Shown here: positions 21,858-34,170 of the stretch, one piece after another
Numbering within the stretch: position 1 is the first letter of the stretch
Layout of the letters: each line of letters begins with the position of its first letter
Origin: Ampelocalamus luodianensis
Lineage: Eukaryota > Streptophyta > Magnoliopsida > Poales > Poaceae
Assembly (NCBI GenBank): GCA_036346255.1
Contig: CM070633.1
Location: 21,638,001 to 21,702,000, forward strand
DNA length: 64,000 bases
Reading direction: 5' to 3'
Made by a program: the position numbers and the translations under genes
The notes under the pieces: model-generated
What the model was told of the DNA's origin: nothing
The model's database searches: none
The model's input: only the letters and a program-made list of their open reading frames with translations

Positions 21858-22140
21858 ACCTTGGTCGAAGGAGTTTTGACTATGCGTGGTTGTAGAAGGC
21901 GCAACTGTAAGTAGTCGAAAGAGTTTTGACTACGTGGACGTAGAGGATCCGACTGTGTAGTCGAATGAGTTTCAGCTACATGGTCGTGGAGGATTCGACT
22001 GGGCATAGTCGAAATGACTACATGGTCGAAAGAAAGAATGATTCGATCACAGAACAGTGGTTGAGAGAAAGCAGACTTCGACTACACAACAATGGTCGAA
22101 AGAAAGAAGAGAGGTTCGACTGCTCGACACGGTCGAAAGA
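21858..22140. repeat. Second block of GACTAC/GGTCGAAAG repeats
   Basis: Continuation of the GTAGTCGAA..GGAG..TTCGACTA pattern, grading into ACATGGTCGAAAGAAAGA units. Divergence increases toward the right end. Confidence 0.65.
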
Positions 22141-23390
22141 ACTAGAAAAAGAACAAGGCAGCTAGAATGAGGAGAAGCCTTTGGGCCACTAGGAACGTAC
22201 CGATACGCCACGGAGGGAACGAGTTTAGCCGAAGCTTGTCCAGCGCCTGCAGACCGCGACAGCGAGAGAAGCTCCACGCCACAACGGTGGCCTGGGAAGG
22301 AGAATAGTCTTCTGCCTTCAAGATACCTCTAGAGAAGCAATTAGTTGGTCCTGGGGAAACGTCTTGGGGGAACTCCACGCTGGCGGGGTCGACTCGACCA
22401 CTAGGGCGGTACCAATGGCGGTTCCGATGGGTGTCAGCGGCGAAGGTGGCGATGTGGTGGCGCTCAGCCAAACCCGGAGCTCTGGCTCATTGTGAGAGAG
22501 AGGAGGCGGAGCTAACAAATGGTGTGGCGAGGAAAGTGATGAAGGGGCTCAGAGTTGTTAAGTATAAGCGATTGGCAAAGCCCAACAAGGCGGAGTGGTG
22601 GTGATATTGATAGGGTTGGTAGCATAGTGCGACGGAGTGACAGGTAGTAATGTCCGAGTGATGGAAAGAAGGAAAGAAGGTGCGAGACGCAGCTACCCTG
22701 GTCTTCAGTCAAAGGGTCTGGCTGTACCAGGTTTGACCAGCTGTTGGTCAGAGGAACAGGAGAGGCGGGAAACAGCGCGAGCGCTGGCTCGACTGGACAA
22801 GAAGGGAGAAAGGAATGTGTGGGAGCTGGTCGGGTTAGACCAGAACCAGACTAAACAGTACTAGCCAAAGGGAAAGTAGGAAGAGAGAGAGAGAGAGCTA
22901 GGAAGATTGGGAAAAAGGCAGAATACCCGAATTTTAGATTTGCTAAAATTCAGATATTTGCTCGAAGGAATTCTGACGCGGTGACAGAAAAAAATTTAAC
23001 ATCAATTAGATAATTCTAATTGGACTTGTGCTAGCACCAGAGAAAATGTACTCAAACAGCTCTGAAAAATGCAATCAAGAAGAGCAACACCAGCTATTAC
23101 ATATTTTTTTTAAAAAAATCCCATATTTTTTTATTTATAGATTTTTGGGTTGTGACAGACGGCATGCACGACGATGCTCTTGGGTGCTGATGGGAGCATG
23201 AGTGACAGGGGCAAGTGAAGGAGGTGATCGGGGCATGGGTGTGGGCGCACGATGCGGGCGAGGATGATGACCCGTGTGAGGACACCGGTTTATTCGGCTT
23301 GTACTGTTTAACCATCCACTTGGTCCTAACAGTACAAATCAAATAAACCAAGCCTCGAGATATGTATACTTCCCAGAATTGCAGTATACA
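22141..23390. other. Region without recognisable gene, LTR-promoter-like
   Basis: GC-rich sequence (22180-22830) grades into AT-rich sequence (22900-23150). Open frames of 60-110 codons exist on both strands but show no domain or consistent frame. Composition resembles the promoter parts of Gypsy LTRs elsewhere in the window. A CA/GG-rich stretch with repeated GGGTG follows at 23150-23280. Confidence 0.4.
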
Positions 23391-26300
23391 CACCCCGTTA
23401 CAAAATCATGCATCAATTCCATTCATACACATAGAGCCGAAGCAAAAGCAATAACTTAAAAGACATATATAATATAAGGAGAGTTAGTACAAAAGAGAGG
23501 CCGACCGGCCAAAAGACATACAAATAAGTAATTACACAGCACTATAATTAACTACATGCAAGCTTTATTTAAGTGGATGAGGCTCTCGACTTATTTTCAG
23601 CATAAAGCAAGTTTTCATTTGCAATAAGGTAATAGATTCAAAGCAGGTTTGCAATTAACTTTTATTGTTCAAATAAAGAGAGACAATAATAACAATAGAT
23701 AGGGAACAACACCAACCTAGAAGTGACTAACCCATAGTCACCACAACAATAGCATGAAGTACCCCTTCATACCACCCATGTCAAGTTTAAGTTTTTGAAA
23801 CGTTGTAGTCTAGTTCTTGCGGGAAATAACCAAGCGTGTCCATAACCTAGGACGAGGCTATTCGAATAGTTTTAACCCTGCAGGGGTGTACCAATGTACC
23901 CACACGATAGACCGCCTTTCCACCAGCCACGGTTAGCATACTTCCTTTGGTATGCAGGCACGGCTAAGTCTAACAAGACGCTTTCCAATGGACGATGCTA
24001 ATTAAGAGCCGCAACCCACGGGAGAAGGACACATTAGACAGCCTAACCGGCCTGCTAATGCTCCCCTCCAAACACCACACACAAAACACCCACCAACCAG
24101 CTCATAATTAACACCTCCCAAAGTACTTAGTCAAGAGAGGTTCCATATCCCCCTCGCGTGGTTAGCACGCAACAATTGCTTGCACAAGTAACTCGGTCCT
24201 TAGGGACTTAGGCACCATTCCAATCACACCCAACAGATCACCCAACATACCATTGTGCCCAAGCCAAGATATAATTTTTGTTTTCAGTTTTTGATTTGCA
24301 AAATGGTAAAACACAAGGGTTGGACATAATGGAATAATAATAGCATTTGTGTGATCAAGATCACCGACTAAGTCGATGATCGCCCAATACTACCGATACT
24401 AGGCATGGCTAAGCAATATTTATTCGAAAATCTACTAAGTGACAAGAGCTCATCCAACGAACTCTAATCACAGCAAATAACCTAGGCTCAGGTAGTAGAG
24501 GATAATTATTTACCTACAGATTATGCAACTAGAGGATTAACTAATCAATTTAAGAACAAATTAGCAATGCATACATAGAAGTTAAACAAAATATTAGACT
24601 TTAAAAGTAATGGGATCAATGGGAAATGATCAAACTGCTTGCCTGCTTGCTGTTGCTCAAACTGTTGCGGAGGATCGTTGTCAGGGTTAACGCAAATATC
24701 GAATCCTAAGCGAAAGAGCGAAAACAACCAATAAGACGTGCAACACAAGCCAAAATTATCCAAATGCGACGAAATTTATACACAAGGTAGAATACGAATA
24801 TACCTAGACATAGGAACTGGAAAAACCTAATTTGGATTTGTGGTGCAAAAGATATTCCCTAAAAACCTATTTTCGGCCACAATTAGGTACTGTAGCAAAA
24901 ATATTTTCTAGAAATATTTTGAAGCTGAAACTTTTATGGTAGCTACCTACTGGCATCGTGATAAGCCATATAAAAGTTCAGGTCATTTGGAGTTATATTG
25001 AAAGAGTTATGATTTGTCTAAATTGTTTAGGGTATTAAACTAAAATATGATCCTTATGATTTCTAAAAACAGTAAAATTTGTGAGACCAATTTTCCTAGC
25101 AAATACACTATCAGTGGAAGCTAATCCAATTGGATTCATACAAAAATGATCTATAGATTAAAAGTTATGCATTTTACAAGTTTGCTAAAGTTCTGAAAAA
25201 CAGTATTAAGTTCACTTGTTTATTATTTTTGAAAATGGTTTTCCAGGTTTTATCATGTCTCTAGTTATTTTTCTATTTAAGTTCAAGTTACAAGGAAGCT
25301 AACAAAATTGGAATCATCTAATTTGGAGCTAAAATGACAAAGATATGAAAACGTGAAGACACTAACATTTTTCTGTTTTGAGACTTGGCCAAAACCGAAA
25401 GTTTTCTAACTCATAACGACGTGGACGACTCTGGGCCCTTGAGATCAGATCAGACGGCCACCCGAGAGCCACGTCGCGCATGACCCGGCACAGTTCGCCC
25501 AACAACAGAGCCGTGGGGAAACGGCTATTCCGCATCTGCCGGCACCGGTGGCGGCGAGAACGGCCGACGCTTGCGCGCGACGACGAGGGGCGGAGGGCGT
25601 GCTACGGCCGAAAACGGCAACGCCACTGAGGCTAATCCCCGCGCGAACGAGTGACGGCTAAAGCTACGCCGGTGATACGATCTCAGCGGCATGACCCGGG
25701 CTACCGGAAGGCGAAGAGTCGGCGGCGACCATGGAGCACGGCGGCGCGACCGAGAAGGGGGCTACGGCTACAGGGCAGCAAAAGCGAAAAGAGGAGGTGC
25801 TTAAGCTCACCAGGGGTTCACTGAAGATGACGACGGGGTTGGGGAGGACGGAGAATGAACGGAGCAGCCCGGCGACGGCGGCGAGCGGAGGCGCAATCGG
25901 GCTCACTGGCGACAGCTCCCTGTGGACCAAACCAGCACCAATGAGTGATCCAGAGAGGTTCGAGAGGCGGCGGTGCTCACGGCGAAAGGAATCGTTGGAG
26001 GTTCGCGGAGAAGGAGAAGCGGAAATGGCGGCGGCGGCCGACTTTGGGAAGATGACCGCGCGGCACCACGGTGAGGAGGCCCCAAATTGGCGGCTCCCCC
26101 CTCCTGTGGTGTGAGGCTCCTAGTGACGCGGCCGAGAAGGAGCGAGAACCACCGGAGTAGCTAGAACGGCGGTGAGGTCTTTTCGGCCGAAGCGGGAGCT
26201 CGGGTTTGCTCGCGGGTTGAGCTGGAGGAAGGAGAAAGGGGAGCACAGGAGGGGTGGGTGAAGCTTATAAGGAGGTGGAGGAGGTCTGGGCGCCGCTGGG

Positions 26301-27261
26301 GTAGCCGTTGCGGGCAGGTGAGCGCGCAGGCGGTGGCGTGCGCTGACGGCGAGGTAGGTGAGCGGCGCAACGGGAAGAAGAACAGCGGCGTGGCGACGTG
26401 GGCGATTCGCAGCCGTTCGATCGGGATCGGACGGCCCACGCGAAGCGTTACGCGCGGCCGCTAAGAACACGTGGCTCAATCACGGCCGTTGGTTTTGGAA
26501 TGGATGGCATCGCGCAAGGGGGCTCAAGCCAGGTGCGCTAAGTTGGTCGGGTTTTTAAACAAACGGGTGGATCTCGACCGTCGGATCGAGATCGAAGGGT
26601 CCATGGCGACAGGGGCAATCGGCAGTCCGAATGCTCCAGCAATCTGGGCCGCACATTTTAAATCGGACGGCTCGCGATGCGCCGGTACGGTGCGAGTCTG
26701 AGTCTGGTGCGCCGGTGCAGCTAGGTGGTTTGATCAAGTCAAGCGGCTCGGGGTTGGGTCCGGTCGGAGGAACAGTGTCAGGTCTGAGTTTGAATTTAAG
26801 AACTGAGATTTTTGGGGATTTAATTGAGGTATCAAATCAACTCCAAAAATTATGAAATTTTAACTGGAGCTTCCTGACCTTAGGGTTAACCTTCCATAAA
26901 TTTTTCAGAGGTTTTTGTGCACTGAAATTTTCTCAAGAAATTCCAGAAGGTTATTTCAGTGGTTTGACCAAGGTTTGACTTGCCTCTAAAATATTTCAAA
27001 TAATTTCCAAAAATTATGAAATAATTCAGAGGTGTTACCAAGCCACCCTAGAACCCAGGAAAAATTATTACCAAGGGTTTGCCACAAGATTTCACCCAGA
27101 AGGTTTTGACTTGAGATAATTGAGGATTTTGATTTTGAATTTCCCAAAATTCCTCTTCAAGAATTTCAGAAAAGCTTCAAGAGCAAAAAGGATGAAGGAA
27201 AAGTTTTAATTTACCCTCATTTTATTACATTTGAAACACAAGCCAAAATGGGGATGTTACA
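23391..27261 (-). mobile_element. Long solo-like Gypsy LTR, minus orientation
   Basis: Blocks match the LTR at 45005-48156 in the same order: AAGCGTGTCCATAACC and CGAGGCTATTCGAATAG (23830-23870), CCTGCAGGGGTGTACC and ACCCACACGATAGA (23880-23910), a CTCATAATTAACACC..CTTAGG middle, the AGTTATG modules (about 25018, 25160), a GC-rich promoter part (25400-26760), and the end GGGGATGTTACA (27250-27261), the reverse of a TGTAACATCCCC start. Both flanks hold a near-match of five bases (CCCCG / ACCCG), a possible target duplication. No PBS, PPT or internal sequence is attached. ORFs at 25664-26855 are GC-rich shadows. Confidence 0.55.
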
Positions 27262-28352
27262 ACCCGTGGGCGCGCGTCAAATTCTTGAATCCAAAGAAAA
27301 CAGTATGATCATATTTTCTGAGCGATACTACCGGAGAGCGGTAGTACCGGGCTTAACATGGCGGTATGTTATTTCTAAAGATGGTGTTTTCTTGAGTTTT
27401 AAATCCTCTGGAAATCAGTAGTTTCGTTCTAGCAGAGTGGTATTACTGCTGTGCGGTAGTACTGGTTTATAGTTGGCGGTAGTGTTGTATCTTTTTCTGT
27501 AACAGCTAGTTCAGAGCATTAAATGCAATAGTTTTGACTGTTGATCGTGAAGAGCGGTAGTACCAGGTTTGTACAGCGGAGTTACCGTATATGCTGATTT
27601 TTTTTAGGAACTTTGTTCAAACAGCTAGATTTGTGGTTGGAGGCTATAAATACACTCCCACCTGCAAAAGCTCAAAAAACCTTTGGCCGTATTGAATACT
27701 CTTGAGGCTTTGGTGCTCTCTCTTCTACTCATTTGCATTCAATTCACGTTTCAAGATAGTTGAGAGCTTTCAAGTGTATTGCATCATTAATTGATCATTT
27801 TAGCACTGATAAATCTTCAAGCAAGCACTGCGATTTATTACTCTTGGTGCTTGCCGGCACCTAGACGGCTTGGAGTTGTTTTGTGCGGTGATCTCTCAAA
27901 GAGGACTGTGAAAAAGCCCGACAACAGTTATGATTGGTTTCAAGCTCACCATCTCTGGAATGGAGGAAGAACATCCATAGTGAAATCGAGGTGCAAAGGT
28001 TTAATTCGTGGAGCTGGTCCAATTTGTTTGGACTTACCTCAACGTGGACTAGTGAAGACCGACAAGTCTTCGATACCTCGGAGAAACATCGTTTGTCTCC
28101 ATCATGGTTTGTCTCTTGCCTTTACTAATTCCGCATTTACTTTTCTAGCAATTATTTGTGTAGAATTGATTAGCTAGAACTGTATCTAGTATTGGTAGAT
28201 TCTTATGTTGCCTTAGCAAATATTGATCATTGATTGTAAATTTGTGCTATAATTCCTTTTAAGATCTCAATCGTTAAAATTGTCAATTAGAGCACAAGAA
28301 TTTTTATAACCTCCTATTCACCCCCTCTAGTAAGTTATCCTTGATCCTACAT
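27262..28352 (+). mobile_element. SIRE/Maximus-like Copia LTR remnant
   Basis: The right part has the 3'-end signature of SIRE-lineage LTRs: ATAACCTCCTATTCACCCCC then CTCTAGTAAGTTATCCTTGA and TCCTACA. The left part has several GCGGTAGTACCGG words typical of those LTRs, and a TATAAATA box near 27646. The start is not certain. GTGGGCGCG (27266-27274) and its complement CGCGCCCAC (28353-28361) bracket the segment. The 128-codon frame at 27791-28177 lies wholly inside the LTR leader, so I do not call it a gene. Confidence 0.55.
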
Positions 28353-29834
28353 CGCGCCCACGCTCGTCACCGGCAAGGTGGCGCTTGGCGATACAGGAGA
28401 ATGTCCAAAATGGGATCCCCGCACGCATGCGCACCCGCTGGCACCGACGACGAGGCCTGAGGTGGCTCCTAGCGGTGGCATGCCGGCGTTAAGCGGTGGT
28501 GTTGCTACGGCAACAGGCCAACACACAAACGAGCTACGTTCTCAACTAATAAATGCGTGCAATAGTATCTAGGGACTACTGGGGTTATACCACAACAAGG
28601 AAGAAGCTCAGAGGTGATCGAAGTATGGTCGGCGATGAAGTTCAGTAGCGGAGCAAAGAGGCTTCACGTGGAGGAGTTACTAGAGACGATGAGGGAGCTT
28701 GGGGACACTTGGGGAAGCTTGGAGGTGTCCTGGTGATGCTCCTGGTGCGAGGAATCAACTCGGTATGTAGTGGAGCTCTGGTGGTGACTGTGGCGGTGGA
28801 AATGACTAGAGACGAAGAAGAAGATGTGATTCGACGTCTCGTGTGGATCAATGACGAAATCTAGTGAGGGGAAAGGATTAAGTGGTTATGGAACATGATA
28901 TGCCGCGCAAAGAGTGACAAGGACCTTTCAAGTCATTGGGAATGGTGGTGGCAGTGCAATGCTGAAACTGAGCTCGCGCTCTTCGAGCGTTTGAGCTCAT
29001 TTGAGTGGAGAAGAATGGAAGAGGAGGTGAGCACGGAGTAGGCTAAGGAAGAAGGAAGCTCGGGGTGTCCTTTATATAGATGGAGAGGCGGAGAAAAGCG
29101 AGGTAGAGCTTGGGCAACCACGGGCAGAGCGATGGGGTTTTCTCCGTTGTACGGGCAGGGATGGGCTCGGTCGGGGCAGGGATGGGCGCAGAGTGATGGC
29201 GAGGTGACGGGGTAGGTTTGGCCGATGGGGAAAACGGTGGACGGCGAGGCGAACACCACGGGCGCGAGACGGAGAGCTTGCGGGCATGCATTGGCGCTTA
29301 CGTTGGCGCAGCGAGCCGAGGTGGAAGACAACCCCTGCCGGTGGGGCGTGCTTGCCAGAGAGAGAGACAGTTAGGGTTAGGATTTTTTTTCCCATTTTCG
29401 GTTGATTTATTTGGAGAATTAATTTACTAAGGAAAAGACCTCCGAATTTTATAAAACTTTTTCTATAGGCTTTTGACCTAAAATATTTTCTCATGTAAAT
29501 TTTTTAGAGGTTTAAACCTTATGTGAATTTTTCTAAAATTCACACAATTCTCTATTCTTATGCTTTTGTATTGGTTTTACTTAACAAGTTTTCATATAAA
29601 TATTTTGGTGAATTATTCCTGGGAGATTATGCCCAAAATAATTCTCTCATCTAATATTTTTACTTTGTTTTATATAATTTCTTTTAAGTACAAGTTTGTT
29701 TCTATTTCATATTTTGTTTTTAAACATAAGTCAAATTCAAACAGGGATATATTTTCATATACAAAATGGTCAAAGAATTTTTCCTAATGCATTTATAATA
29801 CATATTCCCAAAATTCAGATTTTGGGATGTTACA
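28353..29834 (-). mobile_element. Gypsy-type LTR fragment ending TGTAACATCCC (minus)
   Basis: The right boundary TTTGGGATGTTACA (29821-29834) is the reverse of a TGTAACATCCCAAA LTR start. It is followed leftward by AT-rich upstream-promoter sequence and then a GC-rich part (28900-29340) with antisense open frames but no domain. The left end is not defined. Confidence 0.45.
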
Positions 29835-30854
29835 TATAGATCATAGAAACGGTTATTTGACATATAGCAATGCATACATGTGTTGAGAAAGAGGTGTTCA
29901 TGGTGTAGTGTGAGGTTCAAGTTCACGAGAATGTTGCGAACATGAAGGTCCAGAACAGGGTGTGCGTCGGAGATGAAGAAGATGACGGCTTATCCTTGCT
30001 ACAGTGTTACAGTGTTCCCGGAGCTACATCAAGCAATGAAAGAGCATCCGTGAGGTAAGAGGCGCATGGTGACGTAGGTGGTGAGGGCAAGGAAGCTCAA
30101 ATAAGCAAATGACGTTGTGAGGCTTGCTCACCGGCATCGACAATGACACTCTGACGCGATCAGAGGTTTAAGTATGAGCGAGTAGCACTGAGAAAAGCAG
30201 CAAGAAAACGTGGCCATGGCGAGAATCTCGTGGGCTCGCTTTGGCGTCTCCACCAGCGTAGGGGTTAGGCGCCATTAAGAGGTAGGCAGCATTGGCGGAG
30301 GTGCGTGGGGCCGCGGATGTAGGTAAGACACGAAAATGGTGGGCACGGCGTCTCAAACCATGGGCGAGCGATCTTTGCGCCGAAGCTAGCTAGCCGAGGA
30401 CAAAGGCGAGGTGGACGAAGGGCCCGACAGGTGGGGCCACACATCAGCGAGAGGGTGAGCGTCTTGGCGGCATGGGTGAGTGGGCTAGCAAAATGGGTCG
30501 GCTCAAATTCGGTCCAAAGGGTGGCGAAATTTGAATGAAATTAAATTTCGAGAAAAATGCTGTTTTTTTGCCAATTTTTTAAACCTATCAAAGTGACTCC
30601 AAAATTTATGAAAATATTTGTGAAGGCTTATGGCATAGTACAGTTTCTTAGGTAAAATTTTCAGGATTTTATATGCTCTATGGTTTTCTCAGAAATTCTC
30701 ACAAGTTTATGTTTTCATATAAATGCATTATTACCTTTGATGAAAATTCACAAAACATGCTCAAATACATTTTCCCTCTTGCAAACATGCCCAAAACTAT
30801 TCTCCCCCGTATTTTTATTCTATTTGCCAAAATCGGTATTTTTTGGATGTTACA
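29835..30854 (-). mobile_element. Second related LTR fragment ending TGTAACATCC (minus)
   Basis: Ends at 30841-30854 with TTTTGGATGTTACA. The 350 bp next to the boundary resemble those next to 29834 (ATTCTC..ATATTTTTA and CATTTTATATATAAA-like blocks), so both come from one LTR family. The GC-rich part is at 29930-30500. No coding domain. Confidence 0.45.
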
Positions 30855-30973
30855 TACGCAAATTCTGTGATATATTGGGAAAAATGTACATTGTACGTTC
30901 ACGATTACTAGTTTTATAAATGCCAAAGTCAGGCGTAGCATTTCCCGAAACGCCAATGGAGTGGGTGGTATAT

Positions 30974-31372
30974 TGTCATGTACCGACCTAGTGGGATTGG
31001 GTTTGACCACGGACTCCATTTTGACTACATGGCTTGAAAGTGGAGCGTAATGTGGTGGCATGATGGTGGGCCTAACTACAAGGCGAGGAATCAATCGGCG
31101 GGAGTACAAATCGTCTCTCTTGGCGAGAGGAAAGGAAGGGAAGAAGCAGACGGTGGCTCATCTTCTTCCTCCCTCACGCTTCTCATTTTCCCCATCCGAG
31201 CTTCTTCTTCCCCGTCTCTTCTCTCTGATGCCCAGCCCGAATGCTCTCTAGATTCCCAGTCTAATTGCTCTTCTTAGTTTGTATCCCAAAATACTGGTTT
31301 ATTGTGTTGATTTGAATCATCTAGTCTTGCCCCCCTGTGTTCATTGGTGTTCATCCGATTGGGTTCGTGACA
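30974..31372 (+). repeat. 5' LTR of the gene-carrying element
   Basis: 399 bp, TGTCATGTACC...TTCGTGACA. Followed after two bases by the initiator tRNA-Met primer site (31375-31386). Confidence 0.92.
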
Positions 31373-31398
31373 ATTGGTATCAGAGCATTCGATCCTGA

Positions 31399-32265
31399 GG
31401 ATGCTGAGCTCCGAGGTGGCTATGGCCGACGCTGAGAAGGAGAGCGAAGCAAGGTGCAAGGAGATGTTGACCCAGTTAATCGCCGTCGTAAAGAAACAAA
31501 CATTGGAGATTGAAGATTTGGCCGAGAGCATGAAAGAGCTCGCTGTCGGCTTGAAGGCCGTCGTCCAGCCGCCAGGAGCAACCGCTCATGCCTGGCCACT
31601 GCCCGTGTCCGCACCAACGGCCACCCATGTCACTGCGGTGGACCACGTCGTGGCGGCAGCGGCTCCTCGTGCAGAAGTCACCCACGCCCCCCGAGTCGCC
31701 CACCAAGTACTCGACGTCGGGCCCCGACACCAACGCCGACGACATTCTAGTCGTGGCCGAGTCCGAACCTAAGAAGGGAGTGCCCACAGTCGCTCCAGCG
31801 CTCACGGAGCACTCGTCGGCCCCCTCGCCGAAGCTATTCTCCACCATCAAACAAGACACCGTGATGCCCACCAGGTGTTCGACGGCGTGTCGCAGCTGTA
31901 ACACTGACGTCGCCGTCACCAGACACGCTCCATCCATCGGCGTTGATGTCGACCACGCCTAGGCAGAAGCCACTCCATGCACCGACTCCATCTGCGCCAC
32001 CGTGATGCTCGCCAATTGCTCAACGCGGAGGCGCCTCTCCGAACAAGGCAGTCTCAAGGCTTGGTTCAGAGAGCTCCACGGAGGATCTTTGGATTATTGC
32101 CGACGGAAGAAGTGATGCGATGCCGTCGGAGGGCATCTGCGCCCGACTCGCACTGCCGGATGATGAAATGCCAAGGAAGTGGTTCGACTACCATCAAGGT
32201 GGAGTGCCGGGGATGCCCCCGTGGCCACCACCTCAAGGACATGAGACTTTGCTCGAGTTGTTCCA
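31399..32265 (+). pseudogene. gag-like leader of the gene-carrying element
   Basis: Starts with an ATG at 31399. The first 60 codons form an acidic/basic heptad-like stretch (KEMLTQLIAVVKKQTLEIED) typical of N-terminal Gypsy gag coiled coils, followed by an Ala/Pro-rich linker. The frame ends at 31772; a +1 frame continues with similar low-complexity content (31680-31962), and a third frame open from 32120 carries on into the captured fragments, so at least two frameshifts are present. No retrotrans_gag core or CCHC knuckle is visible. Confidence 0.55.
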
Positions 32266-32493
32266 CAAACAGGCAGGAATCAGGTCAACAATGAGATTGG
32301 TGAAGCATCCAAATGTCCTGCAGCTTTTTGAGGTCAGGGCTAGCAAGAGTAAGATTTATTTTGTTTTGGAGTATGCTAAAGGTTGTGTGCTTTTCAACAA
32401 AATAGCAAAAGGGGGGAAGCTTAGTGAGGATGCTACAAGGAGGTATTTCCACCAGTTGATCAGCGCTGTTGACTATTGCCACAGTCGAGGTGT
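32266..32493 (+). pseudogene. Captured fragment of a CIPK-type Ser/Thr kinase
   Basis: Encodes about 75 residues of a CBL-interacting kinase domain: MRLVKHPNVLQLFEV (alphaC-beta4), IYFVLEYAKG (hinge), KGGKLSEDATRRYFHQLISA and DYCHSRGV, stopping just before the catalytic HRDLKPEN loop. The glycine loop and the ATP-binding lysine are not included, so it cannot be a kinase. It is in frame with the following PPR piece inside the frame 32120-33001. One expected Gly-Glu pair after EYAKG reads C-V instead, so the copy has begun to drift. Confidence 0.85.
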
Positions 32494-33150
32494 TCTGAGC
32501 TTTTTCCCCCAACTGAGCTTGCTCAGAACAGATGAGCTAGATATCATCAAGCAAATTCATGCACAACTTACCTTGAGAGGGCTTCTGAATGGCGTTGTTG
32601 TCGGAAGTGCTCTCCTCGATGCCTATGCCAGACTTTCAGATATCCAGTCGGCCATGGTAGTTTTTGACTCTATGGTAAGTAGGAACACTGTCACCTGGAA
32701 TTCCATCTTGGATGCCTGTGTTGAAAGTGACATGCTGGATGAAGGCATCAGGCTATTTCTAGAAATGCAAAAGCATGGTTTAGCTCCAGATGAATATACT
32801 GTATCGATAATGCTAAAAGCGGCTACCAGTTCCTCACAAAGTGCCTTAGGAATGCAGATTCATGGACTTGCAGAAAAGATGGGCTTGAACGGGAGTACGA
32901 TGATCGGGAATGGCCTAATCAGCATGTATGCGGATTCTGTTACAATAAACAATGCTCGAAGGGTATTTGATGGCATCAAGTACAAGGACGTAATCACCTG
33001 AAATTCTGTCATTTCTGCATTTGCTCAATTGGGCGATCTGCATCAAGTACTGAACTTGCTCAGTTTGATGACAGAAGAAATGGACCCGGATGACTTCACC
33101 TTTGCTACTGTTCTTGCAGCCTCTGCAAATTCAGCAGCAGTGCAACTACG
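32494..33150 (+). pseudogene. Captured fragment of a PPR protein, with one nonsense codon
   Basis: About 215 residues of tandem PLS-type pentatricopeptide repeats: IIKQIHAQLTLRGLL, GSALLDAYARLSDIQSAMVV, RNTVTWNSILDACVESDML, LFLEMQKHGLAPDEYTVSI, GNGLISMYADSVTINNARRV. Such proteins bind organellar RNA. The frame meets a TGA at 32999-33001 in the position where the PPR consensus has Trp (VITW-N), then continues in the same frame (NSVISAFAQLGDL) to about 33150. The fragment is joined directly to the kinase piece upstream and to AP-3 delta downstream. Confidence 0.85.
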
Positions 33151-33588
33151 GTATGCATATGCTTTCAATGTTATGGACATTTCTGGCATGCTGCTCAGTC
33201 ATGCCGCAAATTCAGACCCGGAGTTTGCGAATGACATTCTTGGGGCTGTTATAGCAGCATGTGGGCGCAACGTGTATGAGCTGTTGTCGGACTTCGATTG
33301 GTATGTTTCACTTCTCACGGATATGGCAAGGAGCCTACATTGTGCCCAGGGGAATGAGATTGGTCGGCAGCTTGTTGATGTGGGACTGAGGGTGCAGGAT
33401 GCACAGCCAGAGCTTGTCTATTCAGCTCAAACTCTTCTAATTGACCCTACTTTGCTTGGGAAACTCTGCCTTGTTCTTTATGCTGTTGCATGGGTCTCTG
33501 GTGAGTATGTTAACTTCATCAAGGATCCTGTTGAGCTGGTCGAGGCACTCTTGCAGCCAAGGACCAGTCTCCTGCCGATGTCAGTAAG
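33151..33588 (+). pseudogene. Captured fragment of AP-3 complex subunit delta
   Basis: About 145 residues matching the adaptin trunk of plant AP-3 delta: DPEFANDILGAVIAACGRNV, YELLSDFDWYVSLLTDMARS, GNEIGRQLVDVGLRVQDAQP, WVSGEYVNFIKDPVELVEAL, LQPRTSLLPMSVRA. AP-3 sorts cargo to the vacuole. Only the trunk piece is present. It begins in the 412-codon frame 33029-34267 and is fused in frame to the transporter fragment. Confidence 0.85.
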
Positions 33589-34170
33589 AGCCCGTAACCG
33601 AAGCCTACTTACAAGAGTATGCCTGGTAGTTGTTGCAGCCATTCGCAAGCGAAATGTTGATTTGCCAGTTGATAGTTATCTTCTTTACGAGCTTCATGGT
33701 AAGACGTCAGCTATTGAGGGGAGTCGTAAGCTGGAGCATAGTAGCGGATTCAGTTTCCTTGACAAAGCTGCAGTCATTTTGTGGAGTGAATGTGGTGGTT
33801 CTCATAATCCTTGGAGACTTTGCACTATCACACAGATTGAAGAACTTAAAATATTAATGAGGATGTTTCCAATCTGGGCAACAGGCATTGGGTTCTTCAC
33901 CGTGTGTGCTCAAAATTCATCAATGTTTATAGAACAAGGGATGGCCCTCAACAACCAAGTTGGATCTTTAAAAATTCTGCCAGCCACTCTCTCATCTTTG
34001 GATGTTATTAGTGTTGTTTGGGTCCCAATTTATGAGAGATTCATTGTGCCAATAGCCAGGAGATTCACTGGTAAGGCGAGGGGCTTCTCAGAGCTTCAGC
34101 GCATGGGCATCGGTCTGTTTGTGTCTACTATTGCAGTGGCAATTGCAGCCCAAGTTGATGATGGTATTCA
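33589..34170 (+). pseudogene. Captured fragment of an NRT1/PTR family (NPF) transporter
   Basis: About 195 residues of a plant proton-coupled nitrate/peptide transporter from the central loop onward: LTRVCLVVVAAIRKRNVDLP, LYELHGKTSAIEGSRKLEHS, FLDKAAVI, NPWRLCTITQIEELK, RMFPIWATGIGFFTVCAQN, SSMFIEQGMALNNQVGS, VPIYERFIVPIARRFTGKAR, GFSELQRMGIGLFVSTIAVA. The subfamily looks closest to NPF8 (di/tripeptide type), from memory of the family. N-terminal helices and the ExxER motif are outside the captured piece. Confidence 0.85.

Noticed and set aside
25664..26701. Multiple GC-rich frames of 60-127 codons
   Set aside because: They lie in the promoter part of an LTR, on both strands, with low-complexity composition and no domain.
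27791..28177. 128-codon frame in the SIRE-like LTR
   Set aside because: It is wholly within the LTR leader upstream of the conserved LTR end; there is no recognisable protein family.
29072..29494. 140-codon minus-strand frame
   Set aside because: It overlaps two other frames of similar length in an LTR promoter; Ser/Arg/Pro bias only.
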